DNA from: Dehalococcoidia bacterium
GTDB lineage: Bacteria; Chloroflexota; Dehalococcoidia; GIF9; AB-539-J10
Assembly: GCA_030612165.1 (NCBI GenBank)
Contig: JAUWOK010000002.1
Coordinates: forward strand, 1 to 22,461
Reading direction: 5' to 3'
DNA length: 22,461 bases
In this document: in pieces, positions 8,726 to 15,584 of the stretch
How the letters are laid out: each line of letters opens with the position of its first letter
How positions within the stretch are numbered: position 1 is the first letter of the stretch
Made by a program: the position numbers and the translations under genes
The notes under the pieces: model-generated
Seen by the model: only the letters and a program-made list of their open reading frames with translations
Told to the model about the DNA's origin: nothing
Databases searched by the model: none

Positions 8726-8760
8726 AAAAAACCTCCTGCCTGTTAACCAGCAAGAGGTTT
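8726..8760 (-). terminator. Leader terminator of the pyr attenuator, overlapping the pyrR ribosome site
   Basis: On the minus strand an 11-bp stem pairs 8760-8750 (AAACCTCTTGC) with 8739-8729 (GCAGGAGGTTT), with one G-U pair and a 10-nt loop. The T run 8731-8726 follows at once. The AGGAGG used by pyrR lies entirely inside the 3' arm, so folding would both end transcription and hide the ribosome site. Confidence 0.88.
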
Positions 8761-8808
8761 ATGCATGAAAAACCCTCATGGAACAAACTGCCACGAGTTT
8801 GCTTACTG
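8748..8808 (-). promoter_or_regulatory. Putative antiterminator of the pyr leader
   Basis: On the minus strand GAGGGTTT (8777-8770) can pair with AAACCTC (8760-8754), which is the 5' arm of the terminator, so the two folds exclude each other. An outer helix CAGTAAG (8808-8802) with CTTGCTG (8754-8748) and a local hairpin CAAACT/AGTTTG (8801-8784) could extend it. Only the first pairing is strong; the rest is inferred from complementarity. Confidence 0.6.
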
Positions 8809-8819
8809 CACATACCATT

Positions 8820-8850
8820 CCTTACCGGCCTCACTGAACCAGTTTAAAGG
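8820..8850 (-). promoter_or_regulatory. PyrR-binding hairpin (anti-antiterminator) in the pyr leader RNA
   Basis: The minus strand reads CCTTTAAAC, then TGGTTCAGTGAGGCC, then GGTAAGG, ending at 8820. This is the known PyrR-binding element: a CCTT/AAGG basal stem, a purine internal bulge, and the conserved TTCAGTGAGGC terminal loop region. It begins a few nucleotides after the predicted transcript start. PyrR with UMP should stabilise it and so favour the downstream terminator. Confidence 0.87.
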
Positions 8851-8860
8851 TCCGACTTGA

Positions 8861-8890
8861 ATTCTAGCATGATGTTGTATATCTAGGCAA
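8861..8890 (-). promoter_or_regulatory. Promoter of the pyr operon (SigA type)
   Basis: On the minus strand, TTGCCT (8890-8885) and TAGAAT (8866-8861) are separated by 18 nt, with a TG one base before the -10 box (extended -10). Transcription would start near 8854, directly before the PyrR-binding hairpin, which fits the leader layout. Confidence 0.7.
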
Positions 8891-8931
8891 CTGGATTTGT
8901 TGTAACGCGTAACAGGAAAGAATGAAAGCTC

Positions 8932-8960
8932 TTGACAAAAGAATAGTTGTCTTTGATAAT
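8932..8960 (+). promoter_or_regulatory. Divergent promoter (SigA type) before the kinase gene
   Basis: TTGACA (8932-8937) and GATAAT (8955-8960) are separated by exactly 17 nt. The predicted start point is near 8967. The -10 box overlaps the ATG at 8959, so a transcript from this promoter could not use that ATG. The pyr promoter lies about 40 nt away on the other strand. Confidence 0.7.
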
Positions 8961-9555
8961 GATTACCTTGGCAGCAAGCAGTTTAAAAGATGATGTTGAA
9001 AAATTAAGGCAAAGCCTTGTTAGCTTGCCGTCGCCTTGTGTGGACACCCCTTTTGTGGTGGTTTGTGGCTTGCCTGGCATGGGGAAGTCTCTTTTTTGTC
9101 GTAAGCTTGCTGAAAGATTGCCTTTTGTAAATTTGTCCAGCGATGTGTTGCGCAGACAGCTTTTTCTTCATCCGTCCTATAGTGACGAAGAAAATAAACG
9201 TCTGTTTCCTGCCTGCCATGCCTTGATGAGGGATCTTTTGAAGCAGGGCATGCCTGTAATCTTTGATGCCACAAATTTGTTGGAGCGCCATCGAGAATAT
9301 CTTTACCGTATCGCTGACGAAACCAGAGCAAGGCTTGTTTTAGTACGCGTGGAAGCTCCGCCAGTTATAGCGCGTCGGCGCCTTGAAAATCGCAAGCGTA
9401 AGATGCAGGATGACAGTGAGTCGGTAGCTGATTGGGAAATATATCGGCGAATGAAATTACGAACAGAAGCTATTTCCCGCAATCATTTCGTTGTTGATAC
9501 CTCTGGGGATATATCTCCGGCGATTGAAAAAATTGTGCGTCTAATTAAGAAGTGA
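8959..9555 (+). CDS. P-loop kinase-like ATP-binding protein (AAA_33 type)
   Basis: A soluble protein of about 195-200 residues with the layout of predicted AAA_33 (COG0645-like) kinases: Walker A GLPGMGKS, then SSDVLRRQLF, a central IFDATNL segment, LVRVEAP, and the C-terminal SVADWEIYRRM motif. The substrate is unknown; relatives include RNA, nucleoside and small-molecule kinases. The start is uncertain. ATG 8959 is given here, but it lacks a ribosome site and sits in the -10 box of the best promoter. TTG 8968 would give a leaderless start, and GTG 9040 would still keep Walker A. It stands alone between the divergent pyr operon and pepA, whose start is 88 nt downstream. Confidence 0.8.
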   Translation: MITLAASSLKDDVEKLRQSLVSLPSPCVDTPFVVVCGLPGMGKSLFCRKLAERLPFVNLSSDVLRRQLFLHPSYSDEENKRLFPACHALMRDLLKQGMPVIFDATNLLERHREYLYRIADETRARLVLVRVEAPPVIARRRLENRKRKMQDDSESVADWEIYRRMKLRTEAISRNHFVVDTSGDISPAIEKIVRLIKK

Positions 9556-9567
9556 GTAACTTCCCTC

Positions 9568-9596
9568 TTCATTTTTACGTGCAGGTAATGTAAAAT
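9568..9596 (+). promoter_or_regulatory. Possible promoter of pepA
   Basis: TTCATT (9568-9573) and TAAAAT (9591-9596) are 17 nt apart, with TG directly before the -10 box. The -35 is weak. It lies in the gap between the kinase and pepA. Confidence 0.35.
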
Positions 9597-9643
9597 ACTT
9601 CTCTGCCCTAATTAAAAAGATGTCCGTGCAAGGGGATAATTTC

Positions 9644-11155
9644 ATGGAATTCAAAATTTTGTTTGACGACATAGCCCAAATTGAGGCTGATGCCATTGTG
9701 GTTGCCTTTTTGGAAGGGGAAAAAGAGCTTCAGGGGGCTATTGATTTGGTGGATAGAGCTCTGAATGGAGCTATCAGTTCTCTTATTGAGCATAACGGTT
9801 TCAAAAGCAAGTTCAAGGAGCTTGGCGTAATTTATACTCTGGGCAATTTGCCAGCCAGGATGGTGGCGGTTGTCGGGTTGGGAAAGAGGGAAGATCTGAC
9901 AGAGGACAGGGTTCGCAGTGCAATCGGAGAGGCTGCTCGTTCTCTGCGCAGGCTTAATTGTCGTAGCATAGCTGTGTCATTGCACACTTTCGGTGCTGAA
10001 ATTATTGAGCCTGCCGCCCTGGCTGAAGCTGTCGTGGAGGGCTCTCTTCTCGGGCTTTATACTTTCAGCGAATACAAAGAAGCTGAATACGAGGAGGTTG
10101 AGGGGATAATTGTAGTGGCGGGAGATAAAAAAGAACTTTTACCTGTCGAGAAGGGAGTTCGTCTGGGGCAGATAATGGCAGAGGCTACTATCGTGGCCAG
10201 AGATATGGCTAATGAGCCCGGGAACGTTATGACGCCCAGTCGGATGGCTGAAGTGGCCGGAGAGGTGTCACGGGAATATGGATTGGGTCTTGTTGTTTTA
10301 GGCAGGCAGGAAATGGATCTGCTGGGCATGAACCTGATTCTGGGTGTAGCAAGCGGGAGCAACGAGCCACCTAACATGGTAGTGCTTGATTATCGAGGGG
10401 ATGAGTCGTCTCAGGACTATTTGGGTTTTATTGGCAAGGGAATTACTTTTGATTCCGGGGGGATTTCTATCAAGCCGGCAGCGGGCATGGAGGAGATGAA
10501 AAGTGATATGTCTGGAGGGGCGGCAGTCATGGCGGCATTAAGTGCCATTGCCAGGTTGAAACTCAAAATCAATATTATCGTGGTTATCCCGGCTACGGAG
10601 AACTTGCCCGGTGGTAGTGCTATGAAGCCTGGCGATGTAATAAAAGCAATGAATGGCAAAACGGTGGAGGTGGTGAATACCGATGCCGAGGGCAGGCTGG
10701 TTCTGGCTGATGCTTTGAGCTATGCGGTGAAAGAAAGAAAGATATCCGCCCTGGTGGATGTAGCTACCTTAACTGGTGCCTGTTGTGTCGCTCTGGGTAC
10801 CGGCTACAGTGGCCTTTTTGGTAATAATCAAGAGCTTATAGATAAGATTGTTAACGCGGGGGCTGAAGAAGGAGAGAAGTTCTGGCCAATGCCCTTGCCA
10901 GAGGACTATAGGCAGCAGATTAAAAGTGAAATCGCTGACATTAAGAATACAGGAGAAAAATACGGTGGAGCTATAACTGCGGCTCTTTTTCTATCTGAAT
11001 TCGTTGAGGAAGTTCCCTGGGTGCATCTGGATATAGCGGGCACTGCATTTGGCAATAAAGATAGTGGTTATCTGACAAAGGGAGCTACAGGGGTAGGAGT
11101 ACGTACTCTGATTAAGTTCGCATTAACGCAAGCTCAGGATGAAAAGGTGCGATGA
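9644..11155 (+). CDS. pepA: Leucyl aminopeptidase, M17 family
   Basis: A two-metal cytosolic aminopeptidase of 503 residues, the family norm. The catalytic C-terminal domain shows K265 and D270 (GKGITFDSGG), K277, D288 (SDMSGG), and D347, E349 and R351 in the signature NTDAEGRL. The N-terminal macro-like domain is also present. An ATG at 9620 is in frame but has no ribosome site; the ATG at 9644 has AAGGGG 9 nt upstream and gives the normal MEFKILF N-terminus, so it is preferred. It likely works in peptide turnover. E. coli PepA also binds DNA and regulates carAB; there is no sequence evidence for that role here. Confidence 0.95.
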   Translation: MEFKILFDDIAQIEADAIVVAFLEGEKELQGAIDLVDRALNGAISSLIEHNGFKSKFKELGVIYTLGNLPARMVAVVGLGKREDLTEDRVRSAIGEAARSLRRLNCRSIAVSLHTFGAEIIEPAALAEAVVEGSLLGLYTFSEYKEAEYEEVEGIIVVAGDKKELLPVEKGVRLGQIMAEATIVARDMANEPGNVMTPSRMAEVAGEVSREYGLGLVVLGRQEMDLLGMNLILGVASGSNEPPNMVVLDYRGDESSQDYLGFIGKGITFDSGGISIKPAAGMEEMKSDMSGGAAVMAALSAIARLKLKINIIVVIPATENLPGGSAMKPGDVIKAMNGKTVEVVNTDAEGRLVLADALSYAVKERKISALVDVATLTGACCVALGTGYSGLFGNNQELIDKIVNAGAEEGEKFWPMPLPEDYRQQIKSEIADIKNTGEKYGGAITAALFLSEFVEEVPWVHLDIAGTAFGNKDSGYLTKGATGVGVRTLIKFALTQAQDEKVR

Positions 11156-11210
11156 AGATATATAGCGTTTGGGGTAGGCTTGTTCCTTGTTGATATCCCA
11201 GGCATGAGAG

Positions 11211-11348
11211 ATGGCGGTGGGTCTTTATATACAGGGAATGGATAAGTCCATTGAGGAAAAGCTTCCCTCTCCGATTCTCAGGTCGTGGTTTTGTCGGCGT
11301 TTCTGTGGTGATAAAGAGATTATGTTTAAAATGGGATTTATGCGATAG
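11211..11348 (+). CDS. Hypothetical small ORF, 45 codons
   Basis: An open frame in the 232-nt gap between pepA and the DUF362 gene. It starts ATG GCG GTG GGT and ends TAG at 11346-11348. A weak CAGG lies 8 nt before the ATG. The product would be basic, with two cysteines close together (WFCRRFC) and several methionines near its end. I do not recognise it. It could be a real small protein, a gene remnant or chance. Confidence 0.2.
   Translation: MAVGLYIQGMDKSIEEKLPSPILRSWFCRRFCGDKEIMFKMGFMR
11237..11269 (+). other. Tandem small hairpins in the pepA-DUF362 gap
   Basis: AATGGA TAAG TCCATT (11237-11252) is a perfect 6-bp stem with a 4-nt loop. It is followed directly by GAGGAA/TTCCCTC (11253-11269), a second stem with one bulge. 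No T run follows, so this is not a standard terminator. It may be an RNA processing or stabilising element, or chance. Confidence 0.3.
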
Positions 11349-11387
11349 AGTACGCTCTTCTTAACCCGTGGATGTTGTTGAAAGATA

Positions 11388-12125
11388 ATGTTAATAGAAG
11401 CAGATAAATTTGAGTTTGTTGCCCCGCACCAGCTTTCTTGGGCGCGGCGCGTTTTGATCAAGCCGTGCGCCGGATATCCTGCACCCTATCCTGTAACTAC
11501 CGACCCGGAGATATTGAACGTTATCGTGGAGGGCATCAGGAAGGTTAGCGATGCTGATATTCTCATTGCCGACGGAACTCCCACAGGAGAATCTATTTAT
11601 CCCGTATATAAAAAACTGGGTTACGATTTTCCGCATGTGCTCATGCTTGATGTCAAGGATTCTATTTTTGTGGAAGTGGAAAACCCGCTGCCTCAATTTC
11701 TGGCCGTGCCTACCTTTTGGATACCCAACATTGTTTTGCGTAGCGATTTTCTTATCAGTGTGACGCCTTTCAAGGTCGGTCGAAGCGCCGGTTGGCTCAG
11801 CATAGCGAATCTTTTGAGTTTGCTGCCTGTAGGCAGGTATCAGAAAGATGATTCTGGTGGTTGGGGAGCGTTGTATGAACTGGGTATAGAAAAGGTGTTG
11901 GCTGATCTTTATTTCACCATTCCTTTTGATGTGGGAATTATTGAGGCAGGGAAGAGGTTCTCTTTCACCGACAGTCCTGTTGAAGGGCAGGAGAGGAAAG
12001 AGGAACGCGGCGGTGTTTTTTATGGTGAGCCGTATGAAGTGGACAAAGAGGTTTCGCAGCAGTTTGGTCTGGAAAAAGGCTGTCTGGAATTGATTGGCAG
12101 TGACGGAGATCTGGCCGGCGGCTGA
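11388..12125 (+). CDS. DUF362 domain protein
   Basis: A 245-residue soluble protein. The early VLIKPCAGYPAPYPVTTDPE (about 22-41), the following IVEGIRKVSDADILIADGTP, and the late pattern of a predicted Asp/Glu-rich GVFYGEPYEVDKEV segment match the DUF362 fold, whose members have no firm biochemical role. Many DUF362 proteins carry a C-terminal 2x[4Fe-4S] ferredoxin domain; none is present here and no CxxCxxC motif is seen. The ATG has only a weak AAAG upstream. No other start gives a better match. It ends 11 nt from the acylphosphatase stop on the other strand. Confidence 0.75.
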   Translation: MLIEADKFEFVAPHQLSWARRVLIKPCAGYPAPYPVTTDPEILNVIVEGIRKVSDADILIADGTPTGESIYPVYKKLGYDFPHVLMLDVKDSIFVEVENPLPQFLAVPTFWIPNIVLRSDFLISVTPFKVGRSAGWLSIANLLSLLPVGRYQKDDSGGWGALYELGIEKVLADLYFTIPFDVGIIEAGKRFSFTDSPVEGQERKEERGGVFYGEPYEVDKEVSQQFGLEKGCLELIGSDGDLAGG

Positions 12126-12136
12126 AGGAGTCGCTT

Positions 12137-12418
12137 TTAGTATTTCACGGAAAAGTCCTTATAACCCAGGCAGGTATTTCTCCAGGCGGTTCGCATTTCC
12201 TCCACATGGGCTCCTGGTGGGCCCGTCTTCACCTCTGCGAGTAGCGTATTCAACTGTTCCCTGGAACCCTCGGCCTGGATCTCTACGGAAGTTCCATCGG
12301 GAAGATTACGGACATATCCCTTGACGTCCAGGCGACTGGCTGCATTGCAGGTGAAGTGACGAAAGAAGACTCCTTGCACATGACCGGAGATTTTTACCGA
12401 TAAATGGGTCTCTTCCAT
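12137..12418 (-). CDS. acyP: Acylphosphatase
   Basis: A 93-residue enzyme that hydrolyses acyl phosphates such as carbamoyl phosphate, acetyl phosphate or 1,3-bisphosphoglycerate. The signature GHVQGVFFR (12-20) carries the phosphate-binding Arg20, and the catalytic Asn38 lies in GYVRNLPDG. Length is normal. The start used is the ATG at 12418, with GCAGGA about 10 nt upstream; an upstream TTG in frame lies within the radical SAM stop region and is not needed. It lies 4 nt after the radical SAM gene, so the two are almost certainly co-transcribed. Confidence 0.94.
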   Translation of the reverse strand: MEETHLSVKISGHVQGVFFRHFTCNAASRLDVKGYVRNLPDGTSVEIQAEGSREQLNTLLAEVKTGPPGAHVEEMRTAWRNTCLGYKDFSVKY

Positions 12419-12422
12419 GGTA

Positions 12423-13358
12423 TTAAATTCCTGCAATAATGGGGTATGTTCTATTTTTTTCCAGTCGGTTCAATCCGGCCTGGCGCGCTAGCGCCATTGC
12501 TTCCTGGAACTCTGTCGCTGTTATGGGTCGTGCTAGGGCGGGTGTTTTATGCGCCATGTAGCAGGGGTAATATTGGGCCAGAATGTTAACATAAGTATTA
12601 GAAGAAATTTCATTGGCAAGGAAGGTTGTTATTTCTCTGGTCCCCGCCAGGCTATGAGGAAGCACCAGGTGGCGGACAAGGAGTCCGTGCCCGGCTATTC
12701 CCTCTTTGTCCATTTGCAAATCGCCAGATTGTCGGTGCATTTCCCTGATTGCATCTTTGTTTATTGCCGGGTAATTATCTATTCCTGACAGCTGTTTGGC
12801 AGTTTCGGCGTCGCTGTATTTCATATCGGGCAGATAGATGTCGATAATGTTTTCCAGCAATTTCAGGGTCGCGACTGAATCATAACCGCCCGAATTGTAA
12901 ACCAGGGGGAGGTGCAGTCCTTTTCCTATTGCTATTTCCAGCGCTTCCAGAATTTGTGGCACCACGTGCGTAGGAGTTACCAGGTTGATATTGTGACATC
13001 CTTTATCCTGTAGGAGCAGCATGATCTGGGCCAGTTCTTCTGCGCTTGTCTCCTTTCCTTTATTTGTCTGGCTTATGTAATAGTTTTGGCAAAAAATGCA
13101 TTTCAAGTTGCATCCTGAGAAAAATATGGCCCCCGAACCATGTTTTCCTACAATCGGCGCTTCCTCTCCCATGTGGGCACCATAACCGTATACTATTGCC
13201 CTGGCGGATGTCTGACATTTCCCCACCTCCCCTGCCAACCTGTTAATACCGCAATGATGTGGGCATAGGATGCACCCTTTCAGCAACGCCTGTGCTTCTT
13301 TTATGCGTCCTGCTAGTTCGCTACGATGTTGTAATTGTAAATATGCTGCCGTCTGCAT
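12423..13358 (-). CDS. Radical SAM protein, PflX-like (COG1313)
   Basis: A 311-residue radical SAM protein. The SAM/[4Fe-4S] motif CNLKCIFC has C83, C87 and C90. Upstream lies a second cysteine set, C29, C32, C36 and C48, in the form C-x2-C-x3-C-x11-C, typical of the PflX group and likely to bind zinc or another cluster. The group resembles pyruvate-formate-lyase activases, but its substrate is unknown and no glycyl-radical enzyme gene is in the window. The start is ATG 13358, with AAGGAG 7 nt upstream; an ATG 27 nt further up has no ribosome site. It sits 39 nt after rnc. Confidence 0.88.
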   Translation of the reverse strand: MQTAAYLQLQHRSELAGRIKEAQALLKGCILCPHHCGINRLAGEVGKCQTSARAIVYGYGAHMGEEAPIVGKHGSGAIFFSGCNLKCIFCQNYYISQTNKGKETSAEELAQIMLLLQDKGCHNINLVTPTHVVPQILEALEIAIGKGLHLPLVYNSGGYDSVATLKLLENIIDIYLPDMKYSDAETAKQLSGIDNYPAINKDAIREMHRQSGDLQMDKEGIAGHGLLVRHLVLPHSLAGTREITTFLANEISSNTYVNILAQYYPCYMAHKTPALARPITATEFQEAMALARQAGLNRLEKNRTYPIIAGI

Positions 13359-13397
13359 GGCAGGGCTCCTTCCAGGCGAAACCATCTTTGCATAATA

Positions 13398-14126
13398 TTA
13401 ATTCGTGTTTTTCGGAAAAAGGTTGGCGCTGTCCTCTTCGTTCATGATTATTTCCCAGGCTGAACGGGCTGCCGCCATTTCCGCTTCCTTTTTGTTCTTC
13501 CCCGTACCCTGTCCCAGGGCTTTATCCTTCACGAACACTTCGATGACGAATTGCCTATCATGATCCGGGCCGGATGCTTTCAGTACGCGGTAAGTCGGTG
13601 ATGCCAGTCCTTTGCTCTGCGCTAATTCCTGTAAATACTTTTTGTAGTTAAATATTATTTTGCCTTTCTTTAGTTTTGTCATCACCGGACCAAATTGCGA
13701 GATAATAAATTCTCTGGTCCTATCGATCCCCTGGTCAAGAAAAATAGCCCCGATGACTGCCTCCAGCACGTTTTCCAGATTGCTTTGTCTTTCTCTGCCG
13801 CTGTTTGCCTCTTCGCCATGCCCCAGCAGAAGATAATGACCAAGGTTGAGAGAGGATGCTATTTGTGCCAGAGTTTTGTGGCAGACCAGCGATGCTCGCA
13901 TAGTGGTCAGGTCTCCTTCCGCCAACTGGGGGAATTCCCTGTACAGTTGTTCTCCTATGACGAAATTCAGCACAGCGTCGCCCAGGAATTCCAGTCGCTC
14001 GTTGCAGGGCAGGGGGAAGTCTGGATCTTCGTTGAGGTAGGAACTGTGGGTCAAGGCTTGCCCTAATAAAGAAGCATCCTGGAAGAAGACGCCCAGGGTA
14101 CTTTGGCAGGTTTTCCAATTGCTCAT
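13398..14126 (-). CDS. rnc: Ribonuclease III
   Basis: A 242-residue double-strand-specific endoribonuclease for rRNA and mRNA processing. The signature NERLEFLGDAV (42-52) carries E43, E46 and D50, and E122 is the second catalytic Glu. The Asp that usually precedes it by three residues (D114 in E. coli) is Asn119 here. The dsRNA-binding domain (about 157-228) is intact, with the GTGKNKKEAEMAAA motif. ATG 14126 has AAGGG 7 nt upstream. It heads the rnc, radical SAM, acylphosphatase operon. In many Firmicutes rnc is near acpP and smc; it is not here. Confidence 0.96.
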   Translation of the reverse strand: MSNWKTCQSTLGVFFQDASLLGQALTHSSYLNEDPDFPLPCNERLEFLGDAVLNFVIGEQLYREFPQLAEGDLTTMRASLVCHKTLAQIASSLNLGHYLLLGHGEEANSGRERQSNLENVLEAVIGAIFLDQGIDRTREFIISQFGPVMTKLKKGKIIFNYKKYLQELAQSKGLASPTYRVLKASGPDHDRQFVIEVFVKDKALGQGTGKNKKEAEMAAARSAWEIIMNEEDSANLFPKNTN

Positions 14127-14152
14127 CTAGTTTCCCTTATGTGTCGCCTGAA

Positions 14153-14182
14153 GTATATCAGCATCAGCTTACATTACTCAAT
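14153..14182 (-). promoter_or_regulatory. Promoter of the rnc operon (SigA type)
   Basis: On the minus strand TTGAGT (14182-14177) and TATACT (14158-14153) are 18 nt apart. The predicted transcript would start near 14146, about 20 nt before the rnc ATG. The -10 region overlaps an imperfect palindrome CTGAAGTATATCAG that could bind a regulator, but I cannot assign one. Confidence 0.55.
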
Positions 14183-14254
14183 GGCAATGATGTTTTATGG
14201 CTATGTAGCGAGTAGTCTTTCTTTAGTGTTACTTTGCATAAAAAGGAGAGCTTG

Positions 14255-14281
14255 ATGACTTTTGTCTTGGGCTTCTGGTAG
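14255..14281 (+). CDS. Eight-codon mini-ORF before argJ
   Basis: ATG-ACT-TTT-GTC-TTG-GGC-TTC-TGG-TAG would encode MTFVLGFW. AAGGAG (14243-14248) lies 6 nt before the ATG, a much better site than that of argJ itself. It has no arginine codons, so it does not look like a classical arginine leader peptide. It may be chance. Its stop codon overlaps a candidate -10 box, so it would be transcribed only from a promoter further upstream, which I cannot place. Confidence 0.25.
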   Translation: MTFVLGFW

Positions 14282-14283
14282 AA
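14275..14283 (+). promoter_or_regulatory. Possible extended -10 promoter of argJ
   Basis: TGGTAGAAT is an extended -10 element. No good -35 is seen at 16-18 nt upstream. A start near 14290 would give an argJ leader of about 80 nt. I see no T-box and no convincing ArgR box in 14127-14368. Confidence 0.35.
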
Positions 14284-14368
14284 TTCGTGGGAAGAGAGTT
14301 TTGCCAGTGCGATGTTCTATCGTTTCCTTAATCTCTAAACGACAAAGTCCAGGAGTATCCGATATTTC

Positions 14369-15568
14369 ATGTTTAACTTAATTCCATCAGGTAGTATTAC
14401 TGACGTCCCCGGGTTTTCGTCAGGAGCAATGCATGCTGGCATAAAAAGTACCGGCGAGCTTGACCTGGCGCTCCTTCTCTCCAGAGTGCCCTGTGTTGCT
14501 GCCGGTGTATTTACCAGGAACCAGGTGAAGTCGGCTTCAGTCATTCTGTCACGAGAGCATTTAGCGACCGCGTGTGCACAGGCGATAGTAGTGAATTCGG
14601 GTTGTGCCAATGCTTGTGTTGGTGAAGGGGGCATGGTTAATGCCGTAGAAATAGTGGAGCTTGTGGCGGCAAAATTAAGGATATCTCCTGATGACGTTTT
14701 GCTAGCTAGCACAGGGGTGATTGGTTCTCCCTTGCCTATGGTTTGTGTCAGGAGAGGAATTGAGCAAATAGTGTTGAAAGAAAGTGGTGGGCATGACATG
14801 GCTCGTGCCATGATGACCACGGATACCGTTGCCAAGGAGGTGTCACTTCAGGTCAGGATGGGGGGTGTTGATATTACTGTGGCGGGGGTAGCCAAAGGAG
14901 TGGGAATGATTCATCCTGACATGGCGACCATGCTTTGCTTTGTGGCTACTGATGCGCTGGTGGATGCGGATTTTTTGCAGGAAGCGTTGAAAAGGGCAGC
15001 GGCAATCTCTTTTAACATGATCAGCGTTGATGGTGATACCAGTACCAACGATTGTGTTTTTCTGTTGGCTAACGGACTGGCAGGGGGTGAAAGTATTAAT
15101 TCCCGCAACGGCGGGGTATTCCAGAAAGCTCTGAATGAGGTCTGTGTCCATCTGGCTAAATCTATGGTTCGTGATGGCGAGGGCGCAACCAGGCTTATTG
15201 AGGTTGCGGTGAAAGGAGCAGTGAGTCAGGAGGAGGCGCGCTGTGCTGCGCGCGCGGTTGCTTCTTCGTTGCTGGTTAAAGCGGCGGTGCATGGAAGTGA
15301 TCCTAACTGGGGAAGAGTGGTTGCTGCCCTGGGGAGAAGCGGCGCGCAGGTAAAAGAGAGCAAGCTGGGTATTTGTCTGAACGACGTTTGCCTGATGAAA
15401 GAAGGAAACGCTGTTCCTTTTAATGCGGAAAAATTAAAATTGAGCCTGGAGAATAGCGACTGTGTGGTAATAAATGCGGAGCTTGGCCTGGGTAATTCCG
15501 GGGCAATGGCCTGGGGCTGCGACCTCTCTGAGGAGTATGCTACTATAAACAGCGCTTACACAACTTAG
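14369..15568 (+). CDS. argJ: Bifunctional ornithine acetyltransferase / N-acetylglutamate synthase
   Basis: Recycles the acetyl group from N-acetylornithine to glutamate, and in bifunctional forms also makes N-acetylglutamate from acetyl-CoA. The 399-residue precursor shows the N-terminal GMHAGIK-like start (AMHAGIKSTGELDLAL), the STGVIG motif (114-119), and the self-cleavage site KGVGMIHPDMATML, with the cut expected between A186 and T187. Whether it is mono- or bifunctional cannot be read from sequence alone. The ATG has AGGAG, but 13 nt away, which is long. It is the first gene of an argJ-argB-argD-argG set; argC, which usually comes first, is absent. Confidence 0.95.
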   Translation: MFNLIPSGSITDVPGFSSGAMHAGIKSTGELDLALLLSRVPCVAAGVFTRNQVKSASVILSREHLATACAQAIVVNSGCANACVGEGGMVNAVEIVELVAAKLRISPDDVLLASTGVIGSPLPMVCVRRGIEQIVLKESGGHDMARAMMTTDTVAKEVSLQVRMGGVDITVAGVAKGVGMIHPDMATMLCFVATDALVDADFLQEALKRAAAISFNMISVDGDTSTNDCVFLLANGLAGGESINSRNGGVFQKALNEVCVHLAKSMVRDGEGATRLIEVAVKGAVSQEEARCAARAVASSLLVKAAVHGSDPNWGRVVAALGRSGAQVKESKLGICLNDVCLMKEGNAVPFNAEKLKLSLENSDCVVINAELGLGNSGAMAWGCDLSEEYATINSAYTT

Positions 15569-15584
15569 CTTTGCAGGAAGACTG

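Noticed and set aside
9620..9643. Upstream ATG for pepA
   Set aside because: No ribosome site; the ATG at 9644 has AAGGGG at good spacing and gives the family N-terminus.
14127..14368. T-box or ArgR operator before argJ
   Set aside because: No T-box core sequence and no convincing ARG-box palindrome; only an imperfect palindrome over the rnc -10 box.
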